DNA of 64,000 nucleotides from JABSQH01 sp965230015 (GTDB taxonomy: Bacteria > Actinomycetota > Acidimicrobiia > Acidimicrobiales > Ilumatobacteraceae). Below, piece by piece: positions 1 through 8,749 of the stretch (position 1 is the first letter of the stretch; each line of letters begins with the position of its first letter). The stretch spans positions 62,001 to 126,000 of the forward strand of contig CBDDKF010000009.1 of assembly GCA_965230015.1 (NCBI GenBank). The letters are read 5' to 3'. Position numbers and translations under genes: made by a program. The notes below the pieces were generated by a model. It was not told the origin of the DNA. It made no database searches and worked only from the letters and a program-made list of their open reading frames with translations.

Positions 1-417
1 CTCGTCGAGCATCACCGGTTGCTGGCCGGCAGCCGAACCGAGTTCGGCCAGCGCATCGTCGAGTGCATCGTCTTCGAACTCGACCATCCGGATGATCCGG
101 CCATCATCGGTCCACTCGGTCACCGCCAGCAGCTCGGACACGCCCTGACGATGCTCGTAGCGCCGCCGCGTGAGCAGGTGATGGGGACCGGCGACGGCGA
201 CGGTGACGCCGCCGACATGCAGCCCCATCTGGCGCATGGTCTCGATCGAACCGAGCGCCTGGTCGCGGTTGGAGGTGAACGGCGCGGACCGCCGCGACTC
301 TTGCACGAAGTCGGGGTGCACGATGCGGCGGTAGTTGTCGGGCGACAGTGCGTTGACGTGCAGGCGAGCTTCGTCTGCCCATCGTTGGGCCGGGGTCGGC
401 AGCTCGGTCTCGCTCAT
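1..417 (-). CDS. SnoaL/NTF2-like domain protein, 3' end cut by window edge
   Basis: The reverse strand is open from an ATG at 417 to position 1 without a stop (139 codons), so the gene continues off the left edge. The product starts MSETELPTPAQRW. It has a repeated-strand pattern (HHLLTRRRYEH, then VSELLAVTEWTDDGRIIRMVEFEDDALDDALAEL) typical of the SnoaL-like alpha+beta cone domain often fused to actinobacterial regulators. The phrase DGRIIRMVEF followed by DLDxAxAEL is what suggests this family. The reaction, if any, cannot be told from this fragment, and catalytic residues are not identifiable. The next gene on the same strand (MFS transporter) ends 49 bases upstream. Confidence 0.6.
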   Translation of the reverse strand, partial: MSETELPTPAQRWADEARLHVNALSPDNYRRIVHPDFVQESRRSAPFTSNRDQALGSIETMRQMGLHVGGVTVAVAGPHHLLTRRRYEHRQGVSELLAVTEWTDDGRIIRMVEFEDDALDDALAELGSAAGQQPVMLDE

Positions 418-466
418 CGCCGTCTCACGTCAGTCAGCCCCGTGTCGCCTCGCCGGTGTCGGAGCG

Positions 467-1913
467 CTACGCCGATGTGGTGGTCCGGTGCGGCACATCG
501 AGTTCATCTCGTTCGAACATCTCTGCGATCTCTTCGAGCGACTTGCCCTTGGTTTCCGGCACCTTGGCCCAGGTCCACCCCATCGCGACCACCGTGAAGA
601 CAGCCAGCATGGCGAAGGTGCCCGAGTTGCCGATGGAGCCGATGAGCGCGGGGAACACGAGTGTGAGTACGAAGGCTGCCCCCCAGTTGACCGCAGTGGC
701 CACCCGACATCCCCTTGGCTCGAACGTGGTTGGGAAACACTTCGGAGATGATCGTCCACACGACCGGACCGAGCGAGAAGGCGAACGACGCAATGAACAC
801 GACCATCCAAATCACCGCGATCGAGCCAACGATCGTATTGGTGTTGTCTGGCTGGGCCTCGAACAGGAACGTAACGCTCATCCCGACGAGCCCGAGGAGC
901 ATGCCTGCCATTCCCGCCATGAGCAACGGGCGCCGACCTAGTCGGTCGACGAAGGCCAAGGCGATGAACGTCGCTGCGACGTTGACACAGCCGACCGACA
1001 CGAGGGACGCCGCCGCTTGAGAGGAGATGTCCTTGAAACCAGCATCGGCGAGTATCTCGTTGGAGTAGTAGATGATGGCGTTGATCCCGGTGATCTGCTG
1101 AAACAGCGCCAAGCCGATAGCGATCAACAGCGCACGCCGAGCGCCACCGACCATCAGATCGCTCCACCTCGAGTCGGGGGTCTCTGCGAGATTGGCCTCG
1201 ATCTGCGCGATCTCTGCGTCGGCGTCGACGGTCGGCCCGCGATACCTCGACAGGGCCTCACGCGCATCGTCGACCCTCCCCTTCGACACCAGCCATCGGG
1301 GACTGTGCAACGCTGGGAGTACGACGATGAGCAGCATTACGCCGGGGATCGCCGCGAGGCCCAGCATCGCACGCCAGTGGCCAGGCGGTTCGGCGAGCAA
1401 GTAGTCGGCGAATTGCGCGGCGAGGATGCCGATGGTGATGGCGAGTTGATATCCCGAAACGAGCCGGCCGCGAATGTCCGGTGCTGACGACTCGGCAACG
1501 AACATCGGCGCAGCGACCGAGGCGACACCGACGCCGAAGCCGATGACGAAGCGACCGATGACTAGAACCGGTACCGTCGGGGCCAGTGCCTGCACGATCG
1601 CGCCGACGATGAACAGGTACGAGGCGAGGAGTAGTGCTTGTTTTCTGCTGAATCGTTCGGCGATTGCCCCAGCCAGTAGTGCCCCAAACAATGCACCGAG
1701 CGTGACCCAGCTGGTGATCAAGCCTTCGACGAGGCTTCCGAACATGAACTCCCTCTGGATCAGAGGCAGTGCGCCGCCGATGACGCCTTGGTCGTAGCCG
1801 AAGGCGAGTCCGGCGGCGATGCTGATGGCCCCGATGAGCAGCGGCCAGAACGCCCACCGTCCAAAGATGCGCGGTCCGTCGACTTCTTCGGTCGCCTCGA
1901 CGGTGTCGGTCAT
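467..1913 (-). pseudogene. Sugar-porter MFS transporter with a one-base frame break
   Basis: Proton- or facilitator-type sugar transporter of the major facilitator superfamily (sugar porter group), acting in the cytoplasmic membrane. Visible signatures in order: GYDQGVIGGALPLI in TM1, RWLVSKGR after TM6, QQITGINAIIYYS in TM7, DRLGRRPLL, PVVWTIISEVFPNHVRAKGM, and PETKGKSLEEI near the C-terminus. The first part reads from ATG 1913 to about 704. The last 78 codons, including TM11-12 and the PETKG signature, lie in another frame and stop at 467-469. Removing one G from the GGG run at 703-705 (plus-strand CCC) restores a protein of about 481 residues, the usual family length. Either a recent one-base insertion or a sequencing error; the rest of the gene shows no decay. 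Confidence 0.88.
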
Positions 1914-2008
1914 GTATCCCCTCGTCCCCGTGATCGTCTGGCGAGTCGCACACTACCTACCCCTCGGGGCGCGGTCGGCACTCTCGCGGCCACGGGTACG
2001 ATCGAATC

Positions 2009-2290
2009 ATGGAGCGCCTGCCCGGCGACGAGTGGACCGACGACGAACTCGCCGAGTTGGCGATGGCCGCCGAGCGCGAACCCGAACTCGACGACGACGC
2101 CACGCCATGGCGTCCGCATGGCGCGTCCAGCGAGGGAGCGCTGTTGCCGGAGTGGTACATGCCGGTGCCGCAGGCCGGTGGGCGTTCACCGGGCCGTGTG
2201 TTCACAGTGGCGCTGATCATCGGCGCGCTGCTGATCGTCAACGGTGCCGGGCTGTGCGTGACCTACGGGTTCCCCGAGATCGCCTGGTGA
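2009..2290 (+). CDS. Small single-pass membrane protein, unknown function
   Basis: 93-residue protein with an acidic, probably cytoplasmic N-terminal half (WTDDELAELAMAAEREPELDDDA), a proline-rich linker, and one hydrophobic segment near residues 67-88 (VFTVALIIGALLIVNGAGL). It stands alone between the divergent MFS gene and the convergent histidine phosphatase. The palindrome at 2297 follows its stop at once. No domain is recognised. It is accepted as real because it fills a gap on its own, starts with ATG and has the acidic codon usage of its neighbours. Confidence 0.6.
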   Translation: MERLPGDEWTDDELAELAMAAEREPELDDDATPWRPHGASSEGALLPEWYMPVPQAGGRSPGRVFTVALIIGALLIVNGAGLCVTYGFPEIAW

Positions 2291-2296
2291 CGCGCT

Positions 2297-2325
2297 GTAA
2301 CGATCGTCTCTGAGACGATTGTTAC
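2297..2325. terminator. Recurrent palindrome, copy 1 (probable bidirectional terminator)
   Basis: Near-perfect inverted repeat: arm GTAACGATCGTCTC, one central T, then GAGACGATTGTTAC, with one mismatch. It lies between a plus-strand gene ending at 2290 and a minus-strand gene whose TAA stop (2322-2324) is part of the right arm. Related copies occur at 13312-13342 and, split by an insertion sequence, at 19188-20168. Confidence 0.75.
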
Positions 2326-2954
2326 GCCGAGCCGTACTCCCAGCCCACCGGGTCGTTCCACCGGCGGATCACGCGGTTCTCGCGCTCCCAACCAAGCAGC
2401 GAGATCGTGGTGGTGTCGAGCGCCAGTCGCTGACCCTCCACGCACGGCGCCTCGATCCACCGGGCGCCGAGTACGCGCAGGATGTGGGCGTGGGCGACCA
2501 GCGCGATCGGCCCTTCCAGCGCCAGCATCTTGGTGATCAAGTCGTCGCATCGGGCACCGACCTCGTCGATCGACTCGCCCCCGATGATCGGGTGGGTCCA
2601 CACCGACCATCCCGGGATCTCCTGGCGGATCTCGTTGGTGGTGCGACCCTCGTAATCGCCGTAGTCCCACTCGAGCAGGTCGTCGTCGGCGGTTGGCGAC
2701 AGGCCCATCAACTCGGCGGTCTCCCAGGCTCGTCGGAGCGGACTGGCGAACACGTGCACGATCGGAAACGTGGCGATCGCGCCGCTGAGCTTGCGCGCTT
2801 GTTCGCGGCCATGTTCGGTGAGTGGGATGTCGGTGCGGCCGGTGTGGTGGCGGGTCCGGCTCCACTCGGTCTCGCCATGCCGCACCAGGATCAACTCGGG
2901 GCGGTTCATGGAGGGATCGACGGGCGTGGTGGTCTCGTCGTGTCCGATCGACAT
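2322..2954 (-). CDS. Histidine phosphatase (phosphoglycerate mutase-like)
   Basis: Cytoplasmic phosphatase of the histidine phosphatase superfamily. The phospho-acceptor motif LVRHGETEW is near residues 23-31, followed by TGRTDIPLTEHGREQA, SPLRRAWETAEL (second Arg), the acid/base region LLEWDYGDYEG, and the second catalytic histidine in LVAHAHILRVLG near residue 155. The length of 210 residues is normal for the family. The substrate is unknown. The arrangement resembles actinobacterial GpmB/SixA-like enzymes rather than cofactor-dependent glycolytic mutase. An internal ATG at 2909 would start directly before NRPELILVRHGE and is an equally good start. The stop lies inside the palindrome at 2297-2325. 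Divergent from the helicase gene. Confidence 0.9.
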   Translation of the reverse strand: MSIGHDETTTPVDPSMNRPELILVRHGETEWSRTRHHTGRTDIPLTEHGREQARKLSGAIATFPIVHVFASPLRRAWETAELMGLSPTADDDLLEWDYGDYEGRTTNEIRQEIPGWSVWTHPIIGGESIDEVGARCDDLITKMLALEGPIALVAHAHILRVLGARWIEAPCVEGQRLALDTTTISLLGWERENRVIRRWNDPVGWEYGSA

Positions 2955-2973
2955 GGTCGCTAGGGTCGCACAG

Positions 2974-5900
2974 ATGGCGATCGGGTGCGCTCACTGCGGC
3001 GGCACCCACGACACACCCGCAGAGGTACGGGCCTGCTGGCAGGGCGCCACGTCCGGCCCGACAGACGCGGCATCGCCGGACGACGATGCGCTGTCGGACA
3101 CGCGGATCGCTGACGCCGCAACACGCCAGACCGCCGCCCCTGCACCGACCCGTGATCTGTCGGGCCGTGATCAGTCACGCCGCGAGCGGTCGCGCCGTCC
3201 GCAGTCGAGTCCGCAGCCACCGGCGAATCCGCCTCGCTGGCGGCTGCGACTGCCCGGCCCCGACGCTCTCGGACGGTGGGTGGTGGTGGATGCACCGACA
3301 TCGGTCCCGCCAGCCTGGACCGACGCGCCGACGATCACCGTCGGCGATGCCGAAATGGCGGCGCCCCATGAGGCTCTCGATGCGCTGCGCGCCGCTCGCC
3401 GTGAGCGCCATCGTGTCGTGGTCGAGCTGACGGGCGCGGCGATCGACGCGCTCGATCCGCAGCAGCTGCCGGCGCCAGCCACCACGGACGCGCCGCGCGT
3501 CGCCGGCACCAACTTCTCCTTCCACCACGACGAGCTGTGGCATCTCGTGTGGTCGCATTCCGTCGACGGCCGCAGCAGCGCCGAACTGGGTCTTTCCGAC
3601 GACGCGCCTGGCGACGCATCCGGCGATGTGCAGCTCGCCGACGGCACCCACGTGTGGGTCGACGGCGGTCCACTGCGCTACCTGCCGCCGATCGACGGTG
3701 TCCCCGTGGTGCACCGTGTCGCCTACGACGTACTCGGCGACGACGCACGTGTCCCCGTCGACAACGTCACGACAGCCGACCTGGCAGGGGATCAGCTGGC
3801 CGCGGTGACCCACCCAGGCGGCGTTGCGCGGATCATCGCTCCTGCCGGCTCCGGGAAGACACGCGTCCTCACCGAGCGCGCCCGCCACGTGCTGCAGCGG
3901 TGGCAGCTTCCCGCCAGCGCGGTCACGTTGGTGGCGTTCAACAAACGCGCCCAAGAGGAGATGACCCAGCGCACGGCCGATCTTCCGGGGCTGCAAGTGC
4001 GCACGCTCAACTCGATCGCGCTGGCGATTGTCAACGGCACGGCGCCGTTTGCGCCGCAGCCACGACGGTGGACGACGATCGACGAGCCGCAGGTGCGCGG
4101 GATCATCGGCGATCTGGTGTCGTTTCCTCGTCGGCGCAACAGCGATCCGGTGGCGCCGTGGATCGAGGCGCTCGGCGCCATCCGCCTCCAACTCGCTGAT
4201 CCCTCCGACGTCGAGGCCCGCTACGACGGTGATGTCGACGGGCTCGCCGCGATGTGGCCGACATACGACGCACTGCTGGAACGGCGCGGCATGGTCGACT
4301 TCGACGGCCAGATCGATCGTGCTCTGCGTGTGCTGCTGTCTGATCCCGCCGCGCGATATGCCGCGCAACGCGCATGTCGGGTGATGTTGGTCGACGAATT
4401 CCAGGATCTCACGCCCGCCCACGTGCTGATGATCCGGCTCCTCGCCGCGCCAGACGGCGCGGTGTTCGGCGTCGGCGACGACGACCAGACGATCTACGGC
4501 TACAACGGCGCCGACCCAGGTTGGCTGATCGACTTCGCCGACTGGTTTCCCGGCGCCGCCAGCCACCCACTCGAGGTGAACTACCGCTGCCCGCCTGAGA
4601 TCGTTGGAGCCGTCGACAATCTGTTGCAGCACAACCGGCGGCGCGTCACCAAGGAGATCCGGGCCGCGCGCCCGCCAGCCGACGGAGAGGGATGGCAGGT
4701 CGAGACCTCGCCCGACTCGGTCGGCGCAACCCAACGCGCCGTGACCGCTGCACTCGACGCAGGTGCTGCGCCGAGCGACGTCGCCGTGCTGACGCGCGTC
4801 AACTCGCTGCTTGCCCCGGTGCAGGCGTCGTTGATCGTTGCGGGCATCGACGTGCGTGGCGGGGTTGGCCTGGAGTTTCTCGATCGCACGGCGGTGCGCG
4901 CGGTGCTGGCCTGGCTCCGACTGGCGTCGTCGGCGCCGGGACGCGGTCGCAACCGACGCGCAGGCGTACGGTTCGACCCCGACGATCTGCGCGAGGCACT
5001 GCGCCGACCGTCTCGTTCCTTCCACCCCCGGATCAACGACTGGATCTGCGAACAGGGCGACGTCGTCGAGCTGTTCAAGCTGGCCGGCCGGTTGAACAAC
5101 GAACGTGATGCCGCGCGCCTCGAAGAGTTCGCCGCCGATGTGCAGCTCCTGTCGAACATGGTCGCCGAGGGAGCGTCGTGCGCCGAGCTGGTGTTGGCAC
5201 TGGTGGAGCGCATCGGCCTGGCCGGTTCGATCGAGACGCTCGATGCGCATCGACGGGGGATGAACCGTGCCGCGCAAGGCGACGATCTCACCGCGGTGGT
5301 GCAACTGGCGTCGGTGTTCGACGACATCGATGCCGGCCCCGATGCAGACGAGGGGAACAGCTCACTCGCCACGCGCTTCGTGCGGTGGGCCCGCGACGTG
5401 CTCGCCGTTGGCCGCGCCGCGGACGGCGTCACGCTGTCGACGGTGCACCGCGTGAAGGGCCAGGAGTGGCCCATTGTCGTCGTACACGAGGCGTCGGCTG
5501 CCCAGTATCCGCACCGACTGAGCGACGATGTCGAAGAGGAGCGTCGCCTGTTTCATGTGGCGCTCACACGCGCTGCCACGTCGGCGACCATCGTGACCGG
5601 GGCCAACCCCTCGCGCTTCGTTGAAGAACTCACGTCGACGCCGCCCGCACACGACGCGATTGCGCCCGCGGTCGGCGACGAGCCCGAGCGGACGTCGAGA
5701 TCATCGGCCCGATCATTGGCACGATCATCGAGTCGGTCAGCAGCGTCGTCGGCGAACGACACGCCCGAGCACGCGGCGCGGGTCGAGGCCTTGCGCTCTC
5801 TGCGCAACGAGTTGCGCGACGGCAAACCGGCCTATGTGGTCTTCGACAACGCAACGATGGAGGAGATCGCCCGCCGTTGGCCGGCGACCGAGGGCGACCT

Positions 5901-5982
5901 TCGACGGATTCCGGGCATCGGGCCGACCAAGCTCGAGCGGTACGGTCCCGCCGTGCTCGAGCTGATCGCCGAACACCCGTAG
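2974..5982 (+). CDS. UvrD/Rep-type superfamily 1 DNA helicase with C-terminal HRDC domain
   Basis: ATP-dependent 3'-5' DNA helicase acting in DNA repair. Start chosen at ATG 2974 (1002 residues), because upstream codons overlap the divergent phosphatase and look non-coding. SF1A motifs in order: Walker A APAGSGKT near residue 292, motif II LVDEFQDL near 473, GDDDQTIYGYNG near 501, NYRCP near 535, motif V STVHRVKGQEW near 822, and motif VI LFHVALTRA near 858. The last 70 residues (LRNELRDGKPAYVVFDNATM, then IPGIGPTKLERYG) form an HRDC domain as in mycobacterial UvrD2. The protein is about 300 residues longer than UvrD2 because of an N-terminal extension that begins with a possible zinc site (C5-x2-C8, C near 22) and a low-complexity linker. 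This extension is the odd feature. Confidence 0.93.
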   Translation: MAIGCAHCGGTHDTPAEVRACWQGATSGPTDAASPDDDALSDTRIADAATRQTAAPAPTRDLSGRDQSRRERSRRPQSSPQPPANPPRWRLRLPGPDALGRWVVVDAPTSVPPAWTDAPTITVGDAEMAAPHEALDALRAARRERHRVVVELTGAAIDALDPQQLPAPATTDAPRVAGTNFSFHHDELWHLVWSHSVDGRSSAELGLSDDAPGDASGDVQLADGTHVWVDGGPLRYLPPIDGVPVVHRVAYDVLGDDARVPVDNVTTADLAGDQLAAVTHPGGVARIIAPAGSGKTRVLTERARHVLQRWQLPASAVTLVAFNKRAQEEMTQRTADLPGLQVRTLNSIALAIVNGTAPFAPQPRRWTTIDEPQVRGIIGDLVSFPRRRNSDPVAPWIEALGAIRLQLADPSDVEARYDGDVDGLAAMWPTYDALLERRGMVDFDGQIDRALRVLLSDPAARYAAQRACRVMLVDEFQDLTPAHVLMIRLLAAPDGAVFGVGDDDQTIYGYNGADPGWLIDFADWFPGAASHPLEVNYRCPPEIVGAVDNLLQHNRRRVTKEIRAARPPADGEGWQVETSPDSVGATQRAVTAALDAGAAPSDVAVLTRVNSLLAPVQASLIVAGIDVRGGVGLEFLDRTAVRAVLAWLRLASSAPGRGRNRRAGVRFDPDDLREALRRPSRSFHPRINDWICEQGDVVELFKLAGRLNNERDAARLEEFAADVQLLSNMVAEGASCAELVLALVERIGLAGSIETLDAHRRGMNRAAQGDDLTAVVQLASVFDDIDAGPDADEGNSSLATRFVRWARDVLAVGRAADGVTLSTVHRVKGQEWPIVVVHEASAAQYPHRLSDDVEEERRLFHVALTRAATSATIVTGANPSRFVEELTSTPPAHDAIAPAVGDEPERTSRSSARSLARSSSRSAASSANDTPEHAARVEALRSLRNELRDGKPAYVVFDNATMEEIARRWPATEGDLRRIPGIGPTKLERYGPAVLELIAEHP

Positions 5983-6007
5983 GAAGCTGTGAACGGGGCG
6001 TGAAGTC

Positions 6008-6703
6008 GTGGTGAACGCGCCCAGCGGCGGATCGGGCCTGGCTACCGTGGCCGGCGTGGACACCCAGTTCCACCTACACGAGCGGCCCACGTGGCGTGGC
6101 TGGATGCACGTGTGGGCATTCCTCGTCGCGATTCCCGCAGGGACCATTCTGATCATCGCCGCCCCCACACCGGGAGCCACGGCCGCGGCGTCGGTGTACG
6201 CCGCTTCGCTCGTGCTGCTCTTCGGGACGTCGGCGGCCTACCACCGTTTGGCCAAGAGTGAACGGGCCCGCCGCACGATGCAGCGCGTCGACCACGCGAT
6301 GATCTACGTGCTGATCGTGGGCACGTATGTGCCGTTGTGCGTGCTCGCATTGCCGCCGGCGTGGGGTATCCCGATCTTGGTGGTCGTCGCAGCTGCGGGG
6401 CTCGTGGGCATGGTGCTCAAGCTCGCCGTGTTTCATGGCGCCCGCTGGGTGTCGTACTCGCTGTATCTGGTGATGGGGTGGGCGGCGATCATCGCTGCGC
6501 CGGTGATGATCGACAATCTCACCCCGACGCAGTTGGCGCTGGTGATCGCCGGCGGTGTGGCCTACACCATCGGTTTCCCGGTGCTGATGATGCGGTGGCC
6601 CAACCCGTGGCCGACGCGCTTCGGTTACCACGAGGTGTGGCACCTGCTCACCGTGGTGGCGGCGGGATTGCACTTCGCCGCCGTGACCGACGTGGTTGCC
6701 TGA
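6008..6703 (+). CDS. Hemolysin III family (PAQR-like) membrane protein
   Basis: Seven-helix integral membrane protein of the hemolysin III/TrhA branch of the PAQR superfamily. Family residues are visible: the early E in HERPTWRGWMHVWAF, SAAYHRL after TM2 (Ser and His), RVDHAMIYVLIVGTYVP (Asp and His) and the C-terminal YHEVWHLLTVVAAGLHF with two His. These conserved polar residues form the presumed metal site. The listed start gives 231 residues. A GTG at 6056 directly before DTQFHLHERP may be the true start, since the preceding 16 codons are low in family similarity. The next gene starts 4 bases after the stop, so the two are probably co-transcribed. Confidence 0.9.
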   Translation: MVNAPSGGSGLATVAGVDTQFHLHERPTWRGWMHVWAFLVAIPAGTILIIAAPTPGATAAASVYAASLVLLFGTSAAYHRLAKSERARRTMQRVDHAMIYVLIVGTYVPLCVLALPPAWGIPILVVVAAAGLVGMVLKLAVFHGARWVSYSLYLVMGWAAIIAAPVMIDNLTPTQLALVIAGGVAYTIGFPVLMMRWPNPWPTRFGYHEVWHLLTVVAAGLHFAAVTDVVA

Positions 6704-6706
6704 CTC

Positions 6707-7627
6707 GTGCGCGACCGCGTTGTCGCCATCGATTGGAGCGCTCGGGCCCAGCCCGCTCGCGGCCGCGACTCGATCTGGATCGCCGTCGACGACGGTGCCG
6801 GAGCACAGGCGGAGAATCCGCCGACACGATCGGCAGCCGGGAAGCGGCTGGGCGCGTTGCTCGACGAGGCAGCGGCCCGAGGGTGGTCGACGCTCGTGGC
6901 GATCGACGCATCGCTCGGTTATCCCGCCGGTACGGCTGATGCTGTCGGTGCGGTCGACGGTGCCGTCGGTCATGTAATTGAAGGTGACGGCGACGATCAA
7001 CCGTGGGTGGCGATGTGGCAGTTGCTCGATGCGCTGATCGAGGATGCGCCCGACAACCGCAACAATCGTTTCGAGGTCGCGGCCGAGCTCAACTCGCGCA
7101 TCGCCATGTCGACCGGTCAGCCCGGGCCGTTCTGGGGCTGTCCACCCGCAGCGCGCGCGGCGGCGCTGACATCGACGAAGCCGCCCATGGCAGGGCTGCC
7201 CGAATGGCGGCTGATCGAAGCAACCCTGCGTGAGGCGGGTCGACGCCCATCGTCGTCGTGGCAGCTCCTCGGTGCTGGTGCGGTCGGCTCACAATCGTTG
7301 CTCGCCATTCCGATGATGCAGCGACTCCGGCGCACTCGTCCGGGCGTTGCCGTGTGGCCGTTCGAACGGGCCCTCGACGGACCTGGCACCACCACCATCG
7401 TCGAGATGTGGCCCTCGCTCCTCGCCCCGGCGCCCGCGGCCGTCCGCGACGAGGGTCAGGTGCTGGCGGCCGCCCATCACCTCCGCACCGTGCCGCTTGC
7501 GCAGCTGTTTCCGCAGGTCCCACAGGTGGCAGTCGACGAAGAGGGCTGGATCGTTGGCGTGCCTGCCCCGACGCTCCCCGCACACCCGGGAGTGGCCAAA
7601 CCGTTGCTCGAGTCGTCGGGCGGTTGA
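6707..7627 (+). CDS. DUF429-like predicted RNase H-fold protein
   Basis: 306-residue cytoplasmic protein with no signal or membrane segment. Its N-terminus, VVAIDWSARAQPARGRDSIWIA, then TLVAIDASLGYP near residue 68, and later VEMWPSLL, resemble the DUF429 group of predicted RNase H-like folds, where Asp residues at strand ends would bind metal. Starts with GTG 4 bases after the hemolysin III stop and ends 3 bases before the ABC ATPase start, so the three genes form one run. No experimental role is known to me for this family, and the assignment rests on motif resemblance only. Confidence 0.55.
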   Translation: MRDRVVAIDWSARAQPARGRDSIWIAVDDGAGAQAENPPTRSAAGKRLGALLDEAAARGWSTLVAIDASLGYPAGTADAVGAVDGAVGHVIEGDGDDQPWVAMWQLLDALIEDAPDNRNNRFEVAAELNSRIAMSTGQPGPFWGCPPAARAAALTSTKPPMAGLPEWRLIEATLREAGRRPSSSWQLLGAGAVGSQSLLAIPMMQRLRRTRPGVAVWPFERALDGPGTTTIVEMWPSLLAPAPAAVRDEGQVLAAAHHLRTVPLAQLFPQVPQVAVDEEGWIVGVPAPTLPAHPGVAKPLLESSGG

Positions 7628-7630
7628 TCG

Positions 7631-8716
7631 ATGGCCGAGGTCGAGCTGGCCCACGTCGACGTGACGATCGACCGCAGCGCCGTCTTGCACGACGTGAACC
7701 TGCACATCGGCGCCGGAGCGTTCGCCGCCGTGGTCGGCCCATCGGGGAGCGGCAAGAGCACATTGTTGCGAACGGTCGCCGGCCTGGTACCGGTCACCGC
7801 CGGCACGGTGTCGATCGATGGCGACGACATGAGCGACGTTCGGCCGAACCACCGCGACATCGCCATGGTGTTCCAAAACCCGGCGCTGCTGCCCAATCGC
7901 AATGTGCGGCGCAACGTCGCCTTCCCGCTCGAGCTACGTCACGAGGAAATCGAGGAGATCCGCCGTCGTGTCGACGCCGAGGCACGAGCGATGCGCATCG
8001 AGGGATTGCTGCTCAAGCGGCCCGACGAGTTGTCGCAGGGCGAGGAGCAGTTGGTGCAGATCGCCCGGTCACTCGTGCGCGTGCCGCGGGTGTTGCTGCT
8101 CGACGAGCCGTTCGCCTCGCTCGATCCCGGGTTGACGGTGCACATGCGTCGTGAGATCGGCACCCTGCAGGCTGGTTACGGCGTCACCACGGTGATGGCG
8201 ACCAACGACCCTGACGACGCAATGGCCCTCGCCGACCTGCTCATCGTGGTCGAGCGTGGTCGCGTGGTGCAGGCCGGCCCGCCCGCCGACGTGTGGGGCG
8301 CACCGTCGTCGCTGGGCGCGGCGATCTCCACCGGGCCGATGGCAGTACTCGACGTCACCGTGGAACGCACCGACGACGGCTACGTGCTGGCGGCGGGGGA
8401 GCGCGCCGGCGACAACCCGGCGTCGCGGTTCGAGCACCGGGTGCACAGCCCGACGTTCGCCGACCGTGTCGGCGACCAGATGATCCTGGGAGTGCGTCCT
8501 GGGCATGCGGTGATCGATGCCCGCGGGCCGATCAGCGCGCGAGTCGACCGCCTCGTGCCGGGTCAACCGATGACTGCGTGGTGCAGCAGCGGCGGGCAAC
8601 GTTTCGCCGCTGCGCTCGAACCTGGGGCGCCGGCGCCAGCACGCGGTGATGTCGTCACGTTGCGCATCGATCACGCCGTGGTGTTCGACCGCCTCACCGA
8701 GCTGGCCGTCGCATGA
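7631..8716 (+). CDS. Orphan ABC transporter ATPase, MalK/UgpC-like, with altered motifs
   Basis: 361-residue ABC ATPase with the layout of sugar-importer ATPases: nucleotide-binding domain (1-230) and a C-terminal regulatory/TOBE-like part. Walker A GPSGSGKST is near residue 38, the Q-loop is VFQNPALLPNRNVRRNVAFPL, and Walker B is VLLLDEPFASLDPG. Two motifs depart from the family. The signature is LSQGEEQLVQIARSL instead of LSGGQ-x-QRVA-x-ARAL, and the switch region reads MATNDPDDAMALAD where the usual sequence is THDQ-x-EA; the H-loop histidine is replaced by Asn. No permease or binding protein is encoded next to it, so it would have to serve a transporter encoded elsewhere. Followed by a strong terminator. 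Confidence 0.9.
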   Translation: MAEVELAHVDVTIDRSAVLHDVNLHIGAGAFAAVVGPSGSGKSTLLRTVAGLVPVTAGTVSIDGDDMSDVRPNHRDIAMVFQNPALLPNRNVRRNVAFPLELRHEEIEEIRRRVDAEARAMRIEGLLLKRPDELSQGEEQLVQIARSLVRVPRVLLLDEPFASLDPGLTVHMRREIGTLQAGYGVTTVMATNDPDDAMALADLLIVVERGRVVQAGPPADVWGAPSSLGAAISTGPMAVLDVTVERTDDGYVLAAGERAGDNPASRFEHRVHSPTFADRVGDQMILGVRPGHAVIDARGPISARVDRLVPGQPMTAWCSSGGQRFAAALEPGAPAPARGDVVTLRIDHAVVFDRLTELAVA

Positions 8717-8717
8717 T

Positions 8718-8749
8718 CTGTGAGGGTGGTGTCTGCACCACCCTCACAG
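8718..8749. terminator. Perfect 14-bp hairpin between convergent genes
   Basis: Arm CTGTGAGGGTGGTG (8718-8731), loop TCTG, exact complementary arm to 8749. It sits directly between the ABC ATPase stop (8716) and the korB stop (8750), so it can end transcription from both sides. Confidence 0.85.

Noticed and set aside
3175..5304. Antisense open frame of 709 codons opposite the helicase
   Set aside because: High GC gives long reverse frames. The plus strand carries all helicase motifs, and the reverse product has no domain and is His/Arg/Gly-rich.
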